Assembly (NCBI RefSeq): GCF_003234085.1
Contig: NZ_QKSD01000013.1
Span: 1-64,000, forward strand
Direction: 5' to 3'
Origin: Curtobacterium sp. MCPF17_052
GTDB lineage: Bacteria; Actinomycetota; Actinomycetes; Actinomycetales; Microbacteriaceae
DNA: 64,000 nucleotides
The notes beneath the pieces are model-generated. The model was not told the origin of the DNA. It worked only from the letters and a program-made list of their open reading frames with translations, and did no database searches. Numbering within the stretch: position 1 is the stretch's first letter; every line of letters starts with the position of its first letter. Shown here piece after piece: positions 1-7,559 of this stretch. Both the position numbers and the translations under genes were made by a program.

Positions 1-29
1 GCGGGGGCAGGGTGAGGGGTGTCGGGGAA

Positions 30-73
30 TCGACCGTGGGGTCGGCCCGCATCGGGACCGACCCCACGGTCGA
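30..73. terminator. Hairpin terminator downstream of hsp20
   Basis: A perfect 16-bp inverted repeat (positions 30-45 and 58-73) with a 12-base loop lies 13 bases past the stop codon of the leftward hsp20 gene. There is no clear T-run on either side, as is usual for GC-rich actinobacterial terminators. Confidence 0.6.
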
Positions 74-85
74 CTGGTCAATGCG

Positions 86-532
86 TCAGCTGCTCGACGT
101 GGCGCTTTCGACCGCGAGCGCCCCGGTGCTGTCGCCCGTGCTGATGGCGATCTTCCGCGGCTTCGACGACTCCTGGACGGGGATCGTCACGCTGAGCACG
201 CCGTTGTCGTAGTGCGCGGCGATCCGTTCGACGTCCAGGCCGTCGCCGAGCGTGAGCTGCCGGACGAACGAGCCGGGCTGCCGCTCTCGCGTGAGCCACT
301 GCGCACCGTCGGGGGCACCGAGGGTCCGTTCAGCCCGGATCGTCAGCACGGAACCGTCGACGTCGATGTCGACCGAGCCCGGATCGACGCCGGGCAGGTC
401 CACGTCCATGACGTAGTGGTCACCGGCGCGGTAGAGGTCCATCGGCATCGAGCGTGGGCCCGCTCCCGCTCCGGCGAGGAGGGACCCGGCGAGACGGTCG
501 AGCTCGCGGAACGGGTCGAAGTTCATGGCCAT
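86..532 (-). CDS. hsp20: Hsp20/alpha-crystallin small heat-shock protein
   Basis: This 148-residue protein belongs to the small heat-shock family, ATP-independent holdases that bind unfolding proteins in the cytoplasm. The N-terminus (MAMNFDPFRELDRL) is typical of bacterial Hsp20. An alpha-crystallin domain runs from about residue 28 to 125, with the VDLPGVDPGSVDIDVDGSVL beta-strand region and a final NGVLSVTIP strand. A short C-terminal IAI-type tail follows, able to link subunits into oligomers. Length is normal. The first ATG is preceded by AAGGAG. The gene stands alone on the minus strand and its promoter carries both a CIRCE and a HAIR operator, so HrcA and HspR probably both repress it. 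Family assignment is firm; client range is unknown. Confidence 0.93.
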   Translation of the reverse strand: MAMNFDPFRELDRLAGSLLAGAGAGPRSMPMDLYRAGDHYVMDVDLPGVDPGSVDIDVDGSVLTIRAERTLGAPDGAQWLTRERQPGSFVRQLTLGDGLDVERIAAHYDNGVLSVTIPVQESSKPRKIAISTGDSTGALAVESATSSS

Positions 533-564
533 CTGACATCAACTCCTTCACTGGATGGTTGTCG

Positions 565-585
565 GTTGAGTCGCTCTGACTCAAC
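565..585. promoter_or_regulatory. HAIR operator (HspR site) of hsp20
   Basis: GTTGAGT-N7-ACTCAAC is a perfect inverted repeat with the spacing of the HspR-associated HAIR element (CTTGAGT-N7-ACTCAAG). It sits at about the transcription start of hsp20. A second, outer perfect repeat CTGGATG (551-557) / CATCCAG (588-594) encloses it. Confidence 0.8.
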
Positions 586-593
586 TGCATCCA

Positions 594-623
594 GTTTTAG
601 CACTCGAACCCGGAGAGTGCCAA
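594..623 (-). promoter_or_regulatory. hsp20 promoter overlapped by CIRCE (HrcA site)
   Basis: Positions 597-623 read TTAGCACTC-N9-GAGTGCCAA, one base off the CIRCE consensus TTAGCACTC-N9-GAGTGCTAA. On the minus strand a -35 box TTGGCA (623-618) and a -10 box TAAAAC (599-594) are 18 bp apart and lie within the CIRCE arms, so HrcA binding would block RNA polymerase. Confidence 0.85.
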
Positions 624-695
624 AAGGACGCCGAGAGGACGCCGAGAGGTCGACCAGCGGGTGCCCGGACGGTCGCGGCTAGGATCGGAGGTGAC

Positions 696-1397
696 ATGAG
701 CAGCTCGTTCACCCTTCCCGACGCCGCCTCGCTCGGTGACCTCCGCACCTACCTCGGGCGGGCCGCTCGCATCGAGGACGGGTCGGTCCGGCTCATCGCC
801 GACTCGGGGGTCCTGGCGGTCTACACCGCGATCCTCTACCCGCTCGGTCTGCTCGACGAGCTGCCGACCGTCCTCGGCCTCCGGACCTTCGCGCTGACGC
901 AGCCGGAGAACATCGACGTCGTCGTGCCGCTGCGGTCGTTCCAGGAACGTCTGCGGCTGCTCGCCGAGGCTCAGGACGCCGACCACGCGGACAGCGCCGA
1001 CCCGACGCGTGCCACCCCGATCGAGGTCGAGTTGCCCCTCGAGGTCCACACCGTGACGTGGGCAGCGATCTCGCCGCCCCGTGGTGGATGGGCCCCGCTG
1101 CCGGACGTCTCCGCGGAGCTCCTGCACCGCGCGGCGCGGCAGGGGATTGACGAGGTCGCGGCCGCCGTGCCGGCGAGCTCGGGGGAGTCGATCGTCCGAC
1201 GCGTTCGCTCCGAGGTGTGGGGTCGGCCGATCACCGGCGTCGAGCACCTGCCTGCCGGCGCGGGATTCGCTGCCGAGAGTCTCGGGTTCCTCGGCACCGA
1301 ACCGGTGCGCCTGTTCGAGACCGGTCCGTGGAGTCGACTCACGACCTCGCGTGGGCACGTGCTCGTCAAGCGGCGCGCCTGGACCCTGAGCTCCTAG
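696..1397 (+). CDS. Conserved hypothetical protein
   Basis: A 233-residue soluble protein that I do not recognise by function. It has no signal peptide or membrane helix. The first half (to about residue 110) contains a hydrophobic stretch VLAVYTAILYPLGLLDELPTVLGLRTFAL that looks like a packed core, and the rest alternates charged helices and short strands. Composition and codon use match the neighbours, so it is probably a resident gene. The ATG at 696 follows GGAGGTGAC, and a TAGGAT -10 box (680-685) puts the transcript start only a few bases before the ATG. It is monocistronic, divergent from hsp20, and ends before a strong bidirectional hairpin. No function is proposed. Confidence 0.7.
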   Translation: MSSSFTLPDAASLGDLRTYLGRAARIEDGSVRLIADSGVLAVYTAILYPLGLLDELPTVLGLRTFALTQPENIDVVVPLRSFQERLRLLAEAQDADHADSADPTRATPIEVELPLEVHTVTWAAISPPRGGWAPLPDVSAELLHRAARQGIDEVAAAVPASSGESIVRRVRSEVWGRPITGVEHLPAGAGFAAESLGFLGTEPVRLFETGPWSRLTTSRGHVLVKRRAWTLSS

Positions 1398-1464
1398 CCC
1401 GGTCTCGACCGCCGACGGCCGGCCTCGACGCGGGACGCCTGGCCCCGACCCCGGCCCGATGCCC

Positions 1465-1500
1465 GACTCCGACTCCGACTCCGACTCCGACTCCGACTCC
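1465..1500. repeat. Hexanucleotide microsatellite (GACTCC)x6
   Basis: Six perfect copies of GACTCC followed by GAC. The tract lies between a gene stop and a terminator hairpin. In one frame it would read Asp-Ser repeats, but no supported gene covers it. Confidence 0.9.
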
Positions 1501-1540
1501 GACGGTGAGCCGAGTGACCTGCTTGAGCGGGGCGAGCGGG

Positions 1541-1590
1541 TGACGGACGGGAGGCCCGTGTTGGATCCGCCACGGGCCTCCCGTCCGTCA
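1541..1590. terminator. Bidirectional terminator with GGGAGGCC stem
   Basis: A perfect 20-bp stem (1541-1560 / 1571-1590) with a 10-base loop lies between the convergent genes ending at 1397 and 1626. The stem carries the ACGGGAGGCCCG motif that recurs in other intergenic and some coding positions of this window. Confidence 0.8.
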
Positions 1591-1625
1591 TCCGGCACGT
1601 CCGAGGCTGCCGAACGTCCCCCGAC

Positions 1626-2156
1626 TCAGTCGAACGCGTTCGTCATCGCGTGGGCCGCACGGTCCAGGTACCCCCAGAGCTCGGCCTCGTCGAGCGGAGC
1701 GAGTCCGAGCGACTCCACCGCGTCGTGCATGTGCTGGAGCCAGTGCTCGCGCGCCTCGGGCGTGATGTGGAACGGGTTGTGCCGCATCCGCAGGCGGGGG
1801 TGTCCGCGCTGTTCGCTGTACGTCGACGGTCCACCCCAGTACTGCTGGAGGAACTGCGACAGCCGCCAGATCGCCCCCTCGAGGTCGTCGGCCGGGTACA
1901 TCGGCCAGATGACCTCGTCGTGCTGCACTCCCTCGTAGAAGCGTCGTACCAGACGGTCGAACGTCGGCGCGCCGCCGATGCGGTCGAAGAGCGAGCCGCT
2001 CGCCGCGGCGCCGCCCAGTCCGACACGGAGCGTGACGGGCTGCGCCGGAACCGCGCCGGCACCGTCGGAGCGACCGGCACCCTCGGCGCGGCCGCTGCTG
2101 TCGGGCCGACCAGTGGCTCCGGCCGGTGGCCCGATCGGTAGGAACGGTCCGGTCAT
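1626..2156 (-). CDS. glbO: Group II truncated haemoglobin (trHbO)
   Basis: A 176-residue protein with an N-terminal extension of about 55 residues rich in Pro, Gly and Ala, then a truncated globin domain (SLFDRIGGAPTFDRLVRRFY to the C-terminus). Visible group II features are the YEGV near helix B/C, PADDLEGA, the QYWGGPSTYSEQRGHPRLRM segment with the proximal His of helix F, and the conserved W near WLQHMHDAV. These proteins bind O2 or NO and are linked to oxidative and nitrosative defence. The ATG at 2156 overlaps the upstream mscS stop as ATGA, pointing to translational coupling. A longer upstream reading frame exists, but its sequence is low-complexity shadow of mscS, so the coupled ATG is preferred. 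Confidence 0.9.
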   Translation of the reverse strand: MTGPFLPIGPPAGATGRPDSSGRAEGAGRSDGAGAVPAQPVTLRVGLGGAAASGSLFDRIGGAPTFDRLVRRFYEGVQHDEVIWPMYPADDLEGAIWRLSQFLQQYWGGPSTYSEQRGHPRLRMRHNPFHITPEAREHWLQHMHDAVESLGLAPLDEAELWGYLDRAAHAMTNAFD

Positions 2157-3223
2157 GGCGAGTCCTCGTGGTCGGTGCTGGGTTCTTCTCCGGTGCGGAT
2201 GGCCCGCCCGAAGACGTTCCGTCGTGAGCTGCGGGACCGGGCGGGTGTCGGGACCGGCGCGGTCCGCACCGGGCGCAGGCCGTTCACGGAGGTGGCGTTC
2301 TCCCACCCGGCGGGCATGATCATCGCCATCGCGGGAAGGGTGACGCCGAGTTCATCGACGCTGTGCTTGAGCCGGATGCGGAGCTCACGGCCGACGACGT
2401 CGAGCTCCGAGGCACGGGTCTTCACGACCAGGCGGAACACCATGCCGGTGTCCGTGATCGACTGCAGGCCCCAGATCTCGGGCTTCTCGACGATGCGCTG
2501 ACGCCACCGGGACTCCTGCGACATGGTGACGGCAGCGTGCAGGAGGGCGTCCTGCACCGCGTCGATGTCGGTGTCGTAGGGGACGGTGATGTCCACCAGG
2601 ACGCGGGACCACCCCTGGGACAGGTTGCCGACGCGCAGGATCTGGCCGTTCGGCACGAACCAGAGGATCCCGTTGACGTCGCGGATCTGCATGACGCGCA
2701 GGCCGACGCTCTCGACGACGCCGGTCGCCTGCCCGGTGTCGACGACGTCACCCACCCCGGCCTGGTCCTCGAGGATCATGAAGATGCCGGACAGGATGTC
2801 GCGGACGATGCTCTGGGCACCGACCGCCAGGCCGGCGGCGACCACCGAGGCGCCACCGACGATGCCGACGGCAGCGGTGGGGAAGACGGTCGAGATGATG
2901 ATGGCGAACGCGATGACCGCGACGACGACGGTCGCCAGGTTCTCGAGCACGCTGCCGAGGGTCCGGGTGCGCTGGACGACCCGGGCGGTCTGCAGCGGCG
3001 AGGCGACGAGCGCCTGCGTGTCCGCTGCACCCTGCCGCTTCTTCACGCCGTTGACGATGCGGTCGACGACCTGCTTGATCGTGCGGCGGAGGATCAGTCG
3101 AAGGATCACCGCCGAGAGCAGGACGATGACGATGGTGATCGGGACGTGCCAGGTGTCGACGAACTGGGTGAACGTGTTCGACGCCCACTTCGAGACGTCG
3201 GTGGTGTCTGCAGCCAAGAGCAT
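2153..3223 (-). CDS. MscS-family mechanosensitive ion channel
   Basis: A 356-residue small-conductance mechanosensitive channel that opens on hypo-osmotic membrane tension. Membrane segments appear at about residues 27-47, 97-115 and 118-140. The last, VGIVGGASVVAAGLAVGAQS, is the Gly/Ala-rich pore helix TM3. The cytoplasmic beta domain has the family signature GDVVDTGQATGVVESVGLR and FVPNGQILRVGN. A C-terminal tail of about 50 residues rich in Arg, Pro and Ser extends beyond the usual vestibule. On the minus strand a TAGCAT box (3239-3234) lies 10 bases before the ATG, giving a very short leader. The stop codon overlaps the trHbO start, so the two are co-translated. Confidence 0.92.
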   Translation of the reverse strand: MLLAADTTDVSKWASNTFTQFVDTWHVPITIVIVLLSAVILRLILRRTIKQVVDRIVNGVKKRQGAADTQALVASPLQTARVVQRTRTLGSVLENLATVVVAVIAFAIIISTVFPTAAVGIVGGASVVAAGLAVGAQSIVRDILSGIFMILEDQAGVGDVVDTGQATGVVESVGLRVMQIRDVNGILWFVPNGQILRVGNLSQGWSRVLVDITVPYDTDIDAVQDALLHAAVTMSQESRWRQRIVEKPEIWGLQSITDTGMVFRLVVKTRASELDVVGRELRIRLKHSVDELGVTLPAMAMIMPAGWENATSVNGLRPVRTAPVPTPARSRSSRRNVFGRAIRTGEEPSTDHEDSP

Positions 3224-3239
3224 GATCCGGTCGATGCTA

Positions 3240-3287
3240 AGCGGCGAGGCCTCGGCCTCCCTGGAGGAACGCCGAGGCCTCGCCGCT
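3240..3287. terminator. Terminator of pepN
   Basis: A 17-bp perfect stem (3240-3256 / 3271-3287) with a 14-base loop starts 8 bases past the pepN stop on the minus strand. It separates pepN from mscS, whose -10 box directly abuts it, so the hairpin DNA also forms the mscS upstream promoter region. Confidence 0.8.
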
Positions 3288-3294
3288 CGTCACA

Positions 3295-5880
3295 TCAGGG
3301 TCGGACGTCCGCTGCCTGGACGCGGAGGGCCCGCTCGGTGCCCGCGAGGTTCTCGGTGACGATGCGGCGCAGCGCCGGCGTCTCCGGGTGTGCCTCGAGC
3401 CACGCCACCGCCGCGTCACGCAGTTCCGTCGACGCCAGCGGCGCGGGGTAGAGCCCCGTGACGACGGTGTCGGCGATGTGGTAGCTGCGCTCGTCCCAGA
3501 TGCGGGTGATCACGTCGAAGTACCGTGACACGAGGCCCTCGAGCACGACCGGGGAGTTGACGTGCTGGAACCCGATCGTGGTCTGACGGACGATCGCGTT
3601 CGGCGCGTCGTCGCTGTCGACGAGCGACGAGAACGCGGCGAGCTTGCCCTCGGCCGTGGGGATCGTCGCCCGGGCACGCGCGGCGGCCTGCTCACCCGAG
3701 GCCGTGCGGTCGGCGGCGAGCTCGGTGTCGATCTCGCCGTTGCCCGCAGCGCCGGCGAGCACGAGGCCCTCGAGCAGCTCCCAGCGGAGATCGGTGTCGA
3801 CCTCGAGCCCCTGCAGCGTCACCGAGCCGTCACGCAGCCCCTGGAGCGTCGCCACGTGCTCGGGCGTCGAGGGGATCTGCGCGAAGAACTTCACGAACTG
3901 GAACTGCGCGTCGGAACCGGACTCGGCCGTCGACGCGAGCTGCCAGAGGGTGTCACCGACGGTACGGACGGTGCTGTCGGACTTCGCCGGCGCGACGTAG
4001 TTGCGCGCGGTCAGCAACAGCTGCGACAGCGTGGTCCGGATCGTCGTGGACTCGGTCTCGGTCGCGATGTTCCCGAGCACGAGCGACACGTAGTCGCTGG
4101 CGGGGGACTCGGCGTCACGGGTGGCGTCCCAGACGGCACCCCACACGATGGATCGCGCGAGGGGGTTCGCGATCGCGGCGAGGTGCTCGATCGCCGTGCG
4201 ACGGGACTGCTCGTCGAGACGGATCTTGGCGTAGGCCAGGTCGTCGTCGTTGAGCAGCACGAGGTCGCCGTGGTGCACGCCGACGAGTTCGGGCACGTCC
4301 GTGCGGGCTCCGTCGACGTCGATCTCGACGCGGTGTGCCCGCTCGAGCTTGCCGCCGGACGACGCGGTGTCGGCTCCGAACGGTGCCGAAGCGTCGTTCG
4401 TGAAGGAGTAGACGCCGATCGCCAGTCGGTGCGGTCGCAGCGTCGGGTGGTCGGCCGGGGCTTCCTGCAGCACGGCGAACGAGGTGATCACACCGTCGGC
4501 GTCGGTCTGGATCTCCGGGCGGAGGGTGTTCACGCCGGCGGTCTCGAGCCACAGCTTCGACCACTCGGACAGGTCACGGCCGCTGGTGGACTCGAGTTCG
4601 ACGAGCAGGTCCTTCAGCTCGGTGTTGGAGTGGTGGTGCTTCTTGAAGTAGGCCGAGACGCCCGCGAAGAACGCATCGATGCCGACCCACGCGACGAGCT
4701 GCTTGAGGACCGAGCCACCCTTCGCGTAGGTGATGCCGTCGAAGTTGACCTGGACGTCTTCGAGGTCGTTGATCGTCGCGACGATCGGGTGCGTCGAGGG
4801 CAGCTGGTCCTGGCGGTAGGCCCAGGACTTCTCCATCGCCTGGAACGTGGTCCACGCTTCGGTCCACTCGGTGGCTTCGGCCGTGGCGATGGTCGACGCC
4901 CACTCGGCGAACGACTCGTTGAGCCACAGGTCGTTCCACCACTTCATGGTGACGAGGTCGCCGAACCACATGTGGGCGAGCTCGTGCAGGATCGTGACGA
5001 CCCGGCGCTCCTTGATGGCGTCCGTGACCTTCGAGCGGAACACGTACGTCTCGGTGAAGGTGACGGCACCCGCGTTCTCCATCGCACCGGCGTTGAACTC
5101 CGGCACGAAGAGCTGGTCGTACTTCTCGAACGGGTAGGCGACGTCGAACTTCTCCTCGAAGTACGCGAAGCCCTTGCGGGTGATGTCGAAGACGTACTCG
5201 GGGTCGAGGTACTCGGCCAGCGACTTCCGCGCGAACACCCCGAGCGGGATGGTCCGGCCGTCACGGCTGGTGAGCTCGCTGCGGACGACCTCGTACGGGC
5301 CGGCGACGAGCGCGGTGATGTAGCTCGAGATCTTCGCCGTGGGCGGGAAGGTCCACGTGGCGTGGTCCCCGTCGACGTGCGGCTCGGGCGTGGGAGCGTT
5401 CGAGACGACCTGCCAGCGTGCCGGTGCGGTCACGGTGAAGCTGAACTCGGCCTTGAGGTCGGGCTGCTCGAACACGGCGAACATGCGCCGGCTGTCCGGG
5501 ACCTCGAACTGCGAGTACAGGTAGACCTCGTCGTCGACGGGATCGACGAAGCGGTGCAGGCCTTCGCCGGTGTTCGTGTACAGCGCGTCGGCGACGACGA
5601 CGAGCTCGTTCTGCGCCTGCAGGTCGGCGAGCTGGATGCGGACGCCGTCGTTCACGGCGGCGACGTCGAGCGCCGCGCCGTTCAGGGTGACCGAGTGGAC
5701 GGTCTTCGTGATGGCGTCGATGAACGTGCTGGCGCCGGGCGTGGCCGTGAAGCGCACTCGGGTGGTGCTGCCGAAGCTCTCGGCGCCGCGGGTCAGGTCG
5801 AGTTCGACGTCGTACGTCTGGACACTGACGATGCCGGCACGTTCCTGGGCTTCGGTTCTGGTGAGGTTCTCTCCGGGCAC
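3295..5880 (-). CDS. pepN: Aminopeptidase N (M1 family)
   Basis: An 861-residue zinc aminopeptidase that removes N-terminal residues from peptides in the cytoplasm. The substrate N-terminus motif GAMEN is near residue 267 (FNAGAMENAGAVTF). The zinc site HELAH is near residue 299, followed by the third ligand in NESFAEW about 20 residues on. The ERAP1-like C-terminal domain fills the last 350 residues. Length matches actinobacterial PepN. The start is GTG at 5880, with a GGAG-like ribosome site just before; a nearby ATG is out of frame. It is monocistronic, ends at a strong hairpin, and is divergent from the DsbA-like gene. Confidence 0.95.
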   Translation of the reverse strand: MPGENLTRTEAQERAGIVSVQTYDVELDLTRGAESFGSTTRVRFTATPGASTFIDAITKTVHSVTLNGAALDVAAVNDGVRIQLADLQAQNELVVVADALYTNTGEGLHRFVDPVDDEVYLYSQFEVPDSRRMFAVFEQPDLKAEFSFTVTAPARWQVVSNAPTPEPHVDGDHATWTFPPTAKISSYITALVAGPYEVVRSELTSRDGRTIPLGVFARKSLAEYLDPEYVFDITRKGFAYFEEKFDVAYPFEKYDQLFVPEFNAGAMENAGAVTFTETYVFRSKVTDAIKERRVVTILHELAHMWFGDLVTMKWWNDLWLNESFAEWASTIATAEATEWTEAWTTFQAMEKSWAYRQDQLPSTHPIVATINDLEDVQVNFDGITYAKGGSVLKQLVAWVGIDAFFAGVSAYFKKHHHSNTELKDLLVELESTSGRDLSEWSKLWLETAGVNTLRPEIQTDADGVITSFAVLQEAPADHPTLRPHRLAIGVYSFTNDASAPFGADTASSGGKLERAHRVEIDVDGARTDVPELVGVHHGDLVLLNDDDLAYAKIRLDEQSRRTAIEHLAAIANPLARSIVWGAVWDATRDAESPASDYVSLVLGNIATETESTTIRTTLSQLLLTARNYVAPAKSDSTVRTVGDTLWQLASTAESGSDAQFQFVKFFAQIPSTPEHVATLQGLRDGSVTLQGLEVDTDLRWELLEGLVLAGAAGNGEIDTELAADRTASGEQAAARARATIPTAEGKLAAFSSLVDSDDAPNAIVRQTTIGFQHVNSPVVLEGLVSRYFDVITRIWDERSYHIADTVVTGLYPAPLASTELRDAAVAWLEAHPETPALRRIVTENLAGTERALRVQAADVRP

Positions 5881-5967
5881 GGACGCTCCATCTTCGCTGC
5901 GGACGCGGACGATCGATGTCCGCGTGTCGGTGGTCCCGCTCGGCGTCGTGCGACGGCGGGACGGCTC

Positions 5968-5996
5968 GTGACCAGCCTAGCGAGCGGGCGTACGCT
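5968..5996 (+). promoter_or_regulatory. Leaderless promoter of the DsbA-like gene
   Basis: A -35 box GTGACC (5968-5973) and a -10 box TACGCT (5991-5996) are 17 bp apart. The GTG start lies 8 bases after the -10 box, so the mRNA probably begins at or next to the start codon. Confidence 0.6.
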
Positions 5997-6004
5997 CACG
6001 ACCT

Positions 6005-6655
6005 GTGACTGACACCACTGTGGAGAACACCCCTGCGACCCGGACTGCTGTGGAGTTCTGGTTCGACCCGACCTGCCCCTGGGCGTGGATGACGAGCCGC
6101 TGGGTGGGTGAGGTCGAGCAGCACCGCGACCTCGACGTGACCTGGAACGTGATGAGCCTCTTCGTCCTCAACGAGCACAACGAGGACATGCCGGCGGAGT
6201 ACCGCGAGGCGATGGAGCGCAACCAGGTGTACTCGCGCCTGGTGACGGCTGCGAAGGCCCGCCACGGCCAGGAGGTCGTGAAGCGTCTCTACGACGCGCT
6301 CGGCGAGCAGATCCACCATCGCCAGCAGAAGGACCCGAAGCAGGTCGTGCCGGCCGTCCTCGAGCAGCTCGGCCTCGAGGCCGACCTCGCCGACGCCGCG
6401 TGGACCGACGAGACCGATGTCGCGATGCGCGAGAGCCACCGGGACGGCATCGAGCGGGTCGGCCAGGACGTCGGCACGCCCGTCATCGCCGTCGACGGTG
6501 TCGCCTTCTTCGGACCGGTCATCTCGCCGGCGCCGAAGGGCCAGCAGGCACTCGACCTCTGGGACGGCGTCGTCGCCGCGGCCCGCTACCCGGGCTTCTT
6601 CGAGCTCAAGCGCTCCCGCACGACCGGTCCGGTCTTCGACACGGTCGAGGACTGA
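6005..6655 (+). CDS. DsbA-fold oxidoreductase, mycothiol-dependent nitroreductase (Rv2466c) type
   Basis: A 216-residue thioredoxin-fold protein close to mycobacterial Rv2466c, a mycothiol-dependent reductase. The active-site region near residue 19 reads FWFDPTCPWAWMTSRW. The first Cys of the CPW motif is present, but the second position is Ala rather than Cys (CPWA), so only monothiol chemistry seems possible. The C-terminal cis-Pro segment (DVGTPVIAVDGVAFFGPV) is intact and aligns with the DsbA substrate groove. There is no signal peptide, so it is cytosolic. The GTG start is set by the leaderless promoter just upstream. A hairpin terminator follows. The exact substrate is unknown. Confidence 0.88.
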   Translation: MTDTTVENTPATRTAVEFWFDPTCPWAWMTSRWVGEVEQHRDLDVTWNVMSLFVLNEHNEDMPAEYREAMERNQVYSRLVTAAKARHGQEVVKRLYDALGEQIHHRQQKDPKQVVPAVLEQLGLEADLADAAWTDETDVAMRESHRDGIERVGQDVGTPVIAVDGVAFFGPVISPAPKGQQALDLWDGVVAAARYPGFFELKRSRTTGPVFDTVED

Positions 6656-6659
6656 CCCC

Positions 6660-6682
6660 GGCGCGACCACGACGGTCGCGCC
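6660..6682. terminator. Short hairpin terminator after the DsbA-like gene
   Basis: GGCGCGACC and GGTCGCGCC pair perfectly (9 bp) around a 5-base loop, starting 5 bases past the stop codon at 6655. Confidence 0.65.
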
Positions 6683-6765
6683 CGCCGCGTGCATCGCCCC
6701 CCCGTTCCGACGGGGCGCGATGTCGGTGCGGGGGCAGAACACGGCCGGTGCCGTCGCGGTCCCGC

Positions 6766-7001
6766 GGGCTCGCGTGGTGCGGGGCGGACGGGAGGCGCGG
6801 GTCGGCCCCGTCACGAGCCTCCCGGTCCGCGTCCAGCCGCGTGCGCTGCGGCCCGTTCTGACGGACGCGATGTCGGAGCGGGCGGGCTCGCGTGGTGCGG
6901 GGCGGACGGGAGGCGCGGGTCGGCCCCGCCACGGGCCTCCCGGTCAGCGGCCAGCCGCGTGCACTGCGCACCGTCCTGACGGACGCGATGTCCCTGCGGG
7001 G
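6766..7001. repeat. 118-bp tandem duplication containing GGGAGGC palindromes
   Basis: Two copies of a 118-bp unit (6766-6883 and 6884-7001) lie head to tail in the 371-bp gap between the DsbA-like gene and the acetyltransferase. Both begin GGGCTCGCGTGGTGCGGGGC. Each contains GGGAGGC and GCCTCCC arms 20 bases apart, and the copies differ at scattered positions, mainly in the spacer and in the right third. The rest of the gap (6683-6765) has partial similarity (GACGGGGCGCGATGTCGGTG) to the end of the unit. No gene is supported here. Confidence 0.85.
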
Positions 7002-7027
7002 TGCAGCCCGGCCTGAGCAAGGTCAGA

Positions 7028-7546
7028 TCAGGCCAGCGGCAACCGCATCAGCGTCAGGTCGAGCCATCGGTCGAACTTGCGGCCGACCTCCGGGACGACC
7101 GCGACCGTCGCGAACCCGAGTCGCTCGTGGAGCGCGATCGATCCCGTGTTGGTGCTGCAGATGCCGGCGATCATCACGTGCCGGCCCTCGTCGGTGGCGC
7201 GGGCGACGAGGGCGCGCATGAGCGTCGAGGCGACACCCCGCCCGCGGAACGACTCGACGACGTAGACGCTGTGCTCGACGGTGAGCCGGTAGCCCTGGTG
7301 GGGCCGCCACTGCGAGTAGGTCGCGTACCCGGCGACGACCCCGTCGACCTCGGCGACCAGGACGGGCCAGCCGTCGCCCTGCCGCTCGGCCAGCCAGGTG
7401 TCGAACCAGGCGCGGGGGTGCGGGACCTCTTGCCAGATCGCCGTCGAGTGCAGGACCGCGTCGACGTGGAGTGCGTGCACGACGTCGAGGTCCGCGGGAG
7501 TGCAGTCGCGGACCCGAACTGCATCTGTCGCATATGCTGTCGCCAT
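7028..7546 (-). CDS. GNAT N-acetyltransferase (phosphinothricin/MnaT-like)
   Basis: A 172-residue single-domain acetyltransferase that transfers acetyl from acetyl-CoA to an amine. The order of elements is typical of the Pat/YncA group: an N-terminal VRVRDCTPADLDVVHALHVD, then GYATYSQWRP on strand beta4, VYVVESFRGRGVASTLMRAL carrying the Q/RxxGxG/A CoA loop, and IAGICSTNTGSIALHERLGF near the end. Members acetylate phosphinothricin, methionine sulfoximine or related amino acids, but the substrate here is not visible. Its ATG (7546-7544) overlaps the ATG of the divergent regulator gene on the other strand. A TACGAT box 7 bases upstream suggests a leaderless transcript. The divergent XRE-cupin protein may control it. 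Confidence 0.88.
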   Translation of the reverse strand: MATAYATDAVRVRDCTPADLDVVHALHVDAVLHSTAIWQEVPHPRAWFDTWLAERQGDGWPVLVAEVDGVVAGYATYSQWRPHQGYRLTVEHSVYVVESFRGRGVASTLMRALVARATDEGRHVMIAGICSTNTGSIALHERLGFATVAVVPEVGRKFDRWLDLTLMRLPLA

Positions 7547-7559
7547 GTCTCACATCGTA
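7533..7559. promoter_or_regulatory. Face-to-face leaderless promoters with overlapping start codons
   Basis: On the plus strand TATGCT (7533-7538) ends 6 bases before the ATG at 7545. On the minus strand TACGAT (7559-7554) ends 7 bases before the ATG at 7546. Both match the TANNNT -10 consensus at the leaderless distance. The two start codons share bases 7545-7546 within CATG, so each -10 box lies in the other gene's first codons. Confidence 0.6.

Noticed and set aside
1459..1938. Plus-strand frame beginning with an Asp-Ser repeat (DSDSDSD)
   Set aside because: The repeat is a GACTCC microsatellite, and the rest is antisense to the truncated haemoglobin gene.
3562..6012. 816-codon plus-strand frame opposite pepN
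   Set aside because: Composition and position mark it as the complement-frame shadow of pepN; it has no domain or ribosome site.
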